Position numbers and translations under genes: made by a program. Under the pieces are notes generated by a model that saw only the letters and a program-made list of their open reading frames with translations, was not told the origin of the DNA and ran no database searches. From Bacteroidota bacterium (GTDB lineage Bacteria; Bacteroidota; Bacteroidia; UBA8524), in assembly GCA_003531115.1 (NCBI GenBank), contig DQHT01000150.1, forward strand, positions 1 to 9,050: 9,050 bases of DNA, read 5' to 3'. Positions 6,866 to 9,050 of this stretch are shown piece after piece (positions within the stretch are counted from its first letter, which is position 1; the number at the start of each line of letters is the position of its first letter).

Positions 6866-6941
6866 GGGTTCTAGGTTTTGGGTACTGGGTTATGGGTTAT
6901 GGTGCCAGAACCTATAACCCATAACCCGAAACCCATTTTCC
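6866..6941 (+). repeat. GGGTTAT heptamer array 2, folded as an inverted repeat
   Basis: Five direct heptamers (GGGTTCT, AGGTTTT, GGGTACT, GGGTTAT, GGGTTAT; 6866-6900) are followed by a 13-nt turn (6901-6913) and then the reverse complement in the same period (ATAACCC, ATAACCC, GAAACCC, ATTTTCC; 6914-6941). The 14 bp at 6887-6900 pair perfectly with 6914-6927, with GG/CC extending the stem inward past one bulged T. This gives a very stable hairpin in the transcript between the two AI-2E genes. No T-run follows, so it is not a standard terminator. A candidate -7 element for the next gene, TAACTTTC, lies at 6952-6959. Confidence 0.82.
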
Positions 6942-6985
6942 GGGAAATGATTAACTTTCAGCTATTCTAATTGCCGGAAAAAACC

Positions 6986-8086
6986 ATGACCCAAACAAAG
7001 CTTTCTTCCTACACAAAAGCCAGCCTGATACTGGTAGGCATTTTTGTGTTTGTCAGCATGTTATCCATCGCAAAAGCCATCATCCTGCCTGTTCTGTATG
7101 CCTGTTTTATCGCCATTTTGCTGGAACCTGTTGTTCGCTATATGGTTAAAAGAGGATTTAACCGCGCATTGGCTGCCCTGATCGTGCTGATCCTTGCCAT
7201 CAGTTTACTGGCCGGGGCGGTGGCCTTTCTGGCGTCACAGGCATCTAAACTTGAAGCGGCCTGGCCGGAATTGAACCTGAAAATACAGGAACTTGTCAGG
7301 ACAGTCACGACCTTTCTTTCTGAGCAATTCGCCATGAGCAGCACAGAAATTGACGCCTATATCGATCAAATGCAGGAAGAGATGTTAAGCAATGGAGGAA
7401 GCAAGATCGGGATCACGATCACTGTGCTCGGCAGAATAGTGAGTACCGTTATTCTGACACCGGTATACACCTTTATGTTGCTGTATTATGAGCCGCATAT
7501 CCTGCGTTTTGTTCATAAGCTGTTTACCAAAGCCTATGATAAAAAGGTTACCGGTGTTTTGTCAGAGACCAAATCCCTGGTTCAACATTACCTATTTGGT
7601 TTATCCATCGAAATAGGGATACTGGCCATATTAAATACGCTTGGACTTTTATTGGTGGGCATCGACTACGCCATACTTCTGGGAGTTACCGGCGCATTTC
7701 TGAACCTCATCCCCTATCTCGGAGGCCTTATTGCCGTTACCACCTATACGTTTGTCGCCCTGCTCACCAAATCGCCTGTCCATGTTTTATATGTCATTGG
7801 TATTTACTCCGTTATCCAGTTTTTCGATAATAATTTTGTCGTGCCCAAGATCCTCGGTTCCAAGGTCAAATTGAATGCATTGGTATCCTTCTTTGTAGTT
7901 ATTGCCGGTGCTGCCCTATGGGGCATTCCCGGTATGTTCCTGGCCATACCGGTCCTGGGGATCGTGAAGCTTATTCTGGATGTCTCGCCTTCTTTGAGTC
8001 ATTGGGGGGAGTTTTTGGGGGAACCTGTAGGGACTGTGACCAAATCGAAACTTGTTCAAAGGATGAAGAAGGTCGTTAATTCTTAG
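6986..8086 (+). CDS. AI-2E/PerM family transporter, copy 2
   Basis: A 366-residue AI-2E family transporter, colinear with its upstream paralogue with no gaps through the core. The final part of the fold, from GSKVKLNALVS to KLILDV, differs from copy 1 at 2 of 43 positions. The extramembrane region (48 residues ending SNGG) is only about 52% identical (25 of 48 counted), so divergence is concentrated in the part most likely to meet partners or cargo. The family's TM arrangement and the IPYLGG and WGIPGMFLAIP motifs are all present. I chose ATG 6986 (MTQTKLSSYTKAS) over the TTG at 6971, because it is an ATG and gives an N-terminus resembling copy 1 (MTPKP). It probably arose by an old tandem duplication. 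Substrate unknown, as for copy 1. Confidence 0.88.
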   Translation: MTQTKLSSYTKASLILVGIFVFVSMLSIAKAIILPVLYACFIAILLEPVVRYMVKRGFNRALAALIVLILAISLLAGAVAFLASQASKLEAAWPELNLKIQELVRTVTTFLSEQFAMSSTEIDAYIDQMQEEMLSNGGSKIGITITVLGRIVSTVILTPVYTFMLLYYEPHILRFVHKLFTKAYDKKVTGVLSETKSLVQHYLFGLSIEIGILAILNTLGLLLVGIDYAILLGVTGAFLNLIPYLGGLIAVTTYTFVALLTKSPVHVLYVIGIYSVIQFFDNNFVVPKILGSKVKLNALVSFFVVIAGAALWGIPGMFLAIPVLGIVKLILDVSPSLSHWGEFLGEPVGTVTKSKLVQRMKKVVNS

Positions 8087-8093
8087 GTTTCGG

Positions 8094-8142
8094 GGGTTAT
8101 GGGTGCCGGGTTATGGGTTATGGGTTATGGAAACCCATAACC
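8094..8142 (+). repeat. GGGTTAT heptamer array 3 (G-quadruplex-capable, with hairpin)
   Basis: Units GGGTTAT, GGGTGCC, GGGTTAT, GGGTTAT, GGGTTAT run from 8094 to 8128, then GGAAACCCATAACC (8129-8142) turns back in complement. Five GGG runs are spaced by 4 nt. The 9-bp arm 8116-8124 can also pair with 8134-8142, so a hairpin and a quadruplex would compete. It begins 8 nt after the stop codon of AI-2E copy 2 and may lie in its 3' UTR. It shares the odd unit GGTGCC with the turn of array 2. Confidence 0.82.
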
Positions 8143-8181
8143 AGTTTTACCTAAAATTTTCGTAATTTCCCGAATCCATAG

Positions 8182-8841
8182 ATGAAAAAACTAAGCATTG
8201 GGCTCCTATTGTGTTTACCCCTATTCTCTGCCGGCCAGGAGCATCGTATCGGGCTCGACCTGGCTTTCAATAATTCCTCTATTACCTATTAAGATAACCA
8301 ATTACCCAATATCGAAAGTCGGGTAGCTTCCAGCGTTGGCGTTCAATATAACATTTATAAAAATAAGTTTCAGTACGGACTCGGATTGACCTTTGTGCAG
8401 CGAGGTTACTCCTTTCATACCACCTATTTTGTTTCGGATACATCTGTAAACGGAGTAAAAGTAGTTCCGGGTCTATTTCATACTCATAACGATTATCTAT
8501 CTCTGCCGTTGAGCGGAAGTTATCTCGTTGGAAAACGTTTTTATGGACAATTTGGGCTGAGTTTGATTCCGGCATTTTTAGTGAGTACAAAATCAGGTCT
8601 TGAAAATGAGCCCATGAAAAAGAGATCAAATGCAAACGGAGAGCCTTCCTTATTTGACCTCGGCGGACAACTAAACCTGGGCTGTGGATTTAATATCAAT
8701 GAAAAGTGGGCTGTGTTTAGTCGACTGTCGATTTATCGCAGCATCACCAAAGTAAATAACGAAAACTATTTCCGCGGTACCGATTTCAGAAATGTGGCTA
8801 CTTCGTTGGGAATTGGGATTGAGTATCGGATAAAGGGCTGA
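8182..8841 (+). pseudogene. PorT-like outer-membrane beta-barrel gene with internal TAA
   Basis: A reading frame of 219 codons, in one frame throughout, encodes a signal peptide (MKKLSIGLLLCLPLFSAGQ) followed by a short outer-membrane beta-barrel of the PorT/OMP_b-brl type. Alternating strands and turns are clear, such as YGLGLTFVQRGYSF, YLSLPLSGSYLVG, FDLGGQLNLGCGFNI and the closing ATSLGIGIEYRI. Codon 37 (8290-8292) is TAA, between SITY and DNQLPN. The frame continues on both sides without an indel, so a single substitution (for example from GAA, CAA, AAA or TAC) would explain it. A restart at a downstream TTG (8386) would lack the signal peptide, so no exported barrel is expected. Recent decay, a strain-specific allele, a sequencing error or readthrough are all possible. 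No specific ligand can be assigned. Confidence 0.8.
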
Positions 8842-8889
8842 GAAGGCATATCATAAATTGTGATACAAGCTTTGCTGATCTGCTCTTCC

Positions 8890-8924
8890 CATAGGTACAA
8901 GCTGCAGGGTGCAGGCTGCAGGCT
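8890..8924. repeat. GC-rich heptamer array, consensus GCAGGCT
   Basis: Units GCAGGGT, GCAGGCT, GCAGGCT (8904-8924) are preceded in phase by two degenerate ones, CATAGGT and ACAAGCT (8890-8903). The three clear units can also be read as GCTGCAG/GGTGCAG/GCTGCAG. This is the third unrelated sequence in the window with a strict 7-bp period. It lies in the gene-free tail after the barrel gene. Confidence 0.65.
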
Positions 8925-8970
8925 TTCTGGGTGTATGGGTTCGTGTCCTGTCGTTAGATGCGTATCCGAT

Positions 8971-8999
8971 GTAGGTTCACCCAATTCGGGTGAACCTGC
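8971..8999. repeat. Perfect 10-bp inverted repeat (hairpin)
   Basis: AGGTTCACCC (8973-8982) is exactly complementary to GGGTGAACCT (8988-8997) around the loop AATTC. As RNA it extends outward by a U-G pair and a G-C pair (8971-8999). No T-run follows on either strand, so it is not an ordinary intrinsic terminator. It might be a REP-like palindrome, an operator or the edge of an element that continues beyond the window. Around it, 8842-9050 holds no gene I can support; a near-palindrome, TATCATAAATTGTGATA, lies at 8849-8865. Confidence 0.65.
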
Positions 9000-9050
9000 T
9001 GGAAGGGGCACAAGCAAAAGGGTAAATGCGCTCTGCACCGACCGGCTCCT

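Noticed and set aside
8290..8292. Reassignment of TAA as a sense codon
   Set aside because: The phosphatase gene in this window ends with TAA, and no other gene carries an internal TAA, so a code change is not supported.
8849..8868. Overlapping near-palindromes TATCATAAATTGTGATA and TTGTGATACAA as a terminator or operator after the barrel gene
   Set aside because: They are AT-rich with short arms, have no T-run or promoter context, and cannot be told apart from chance.
8766..9038. Minus-strand open frame of 90 codons at the right end
   Set aside because: It overlaps the barrel gene and reads across the GCAGGCT array and the inverted repeat. The translation has no recognisable domain or signal peptide.

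Overview
The window looks like a chromosomal stretch from a member of the Bacteroidota. The evidence is a PafA-type alkaline phosphatase, a rhodanese lipoprotein, a PorT-like outer-membrane barrel, a TAnnTTTG-type -7 promoter element, and genes that start without clear Shine-Dalgarno sequences. Base composition is moderate. No rank below phylum can be supported. There are no tRNA or rRNA genes, no CRISPR array and no transposase, and the genes are mostly housekeeping or envelope functions.

Layout. An NRDE/TANGO2-family gene (145-858, +) converges on a secreted PafA-type phosphatase gene (1050-2624, -), and the two share a bidirectional terminator at 881-914. Across a 65-bp divergent spacer lie a DUF2721 membrane-protein gene (2690-3127, +) and rluF (3124-3852, +), overlapping by ATGA. 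A gene-poor stretch (3853-4108) holds a weak hairpin, a period-7 AT-rich repeat, and a Crp/Fnr-like palindrome in front of a TAnnTTTG element. These precede a two-gene unit: a lipid-anchored rhodanese (4109-4531) and a YeiH-family putative anion exporter (4546-5526), which together suggest envelope sulfur-compound handling. Two tandem AI-2E/PerM-family transporter paralogues follow (5699-6814 and 6986-8086). The last gene is a PorT-like beta-barrel gene (8182-8841) that is intact except for an in-frame TAA at codon 37. The final 209 bases hold a third type of heptamer repeat and a perfect 10-bp hairpin, with no recognisable gene.

The most unusual feature is the intergenic DNA. Five separate arrays, of three unrelated sequences (TTWWTGA, GGGTTAT, GCAGGCT), all have a strict 7-bp period. 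The GGGTTAT arrays sit before, between and after the two transporter paralogues. Two of them contain five G3 tracts spaced by 4 nt, which is compatible with G-quadruplex formation. The third folds back on itself as a hairpin. I do not see a clear new defence or biosynthetic system. The best leads are the repeats, the possible Crp/Fnr-controlled rhodanese/YeiH unit and the interrupted barrel gene.
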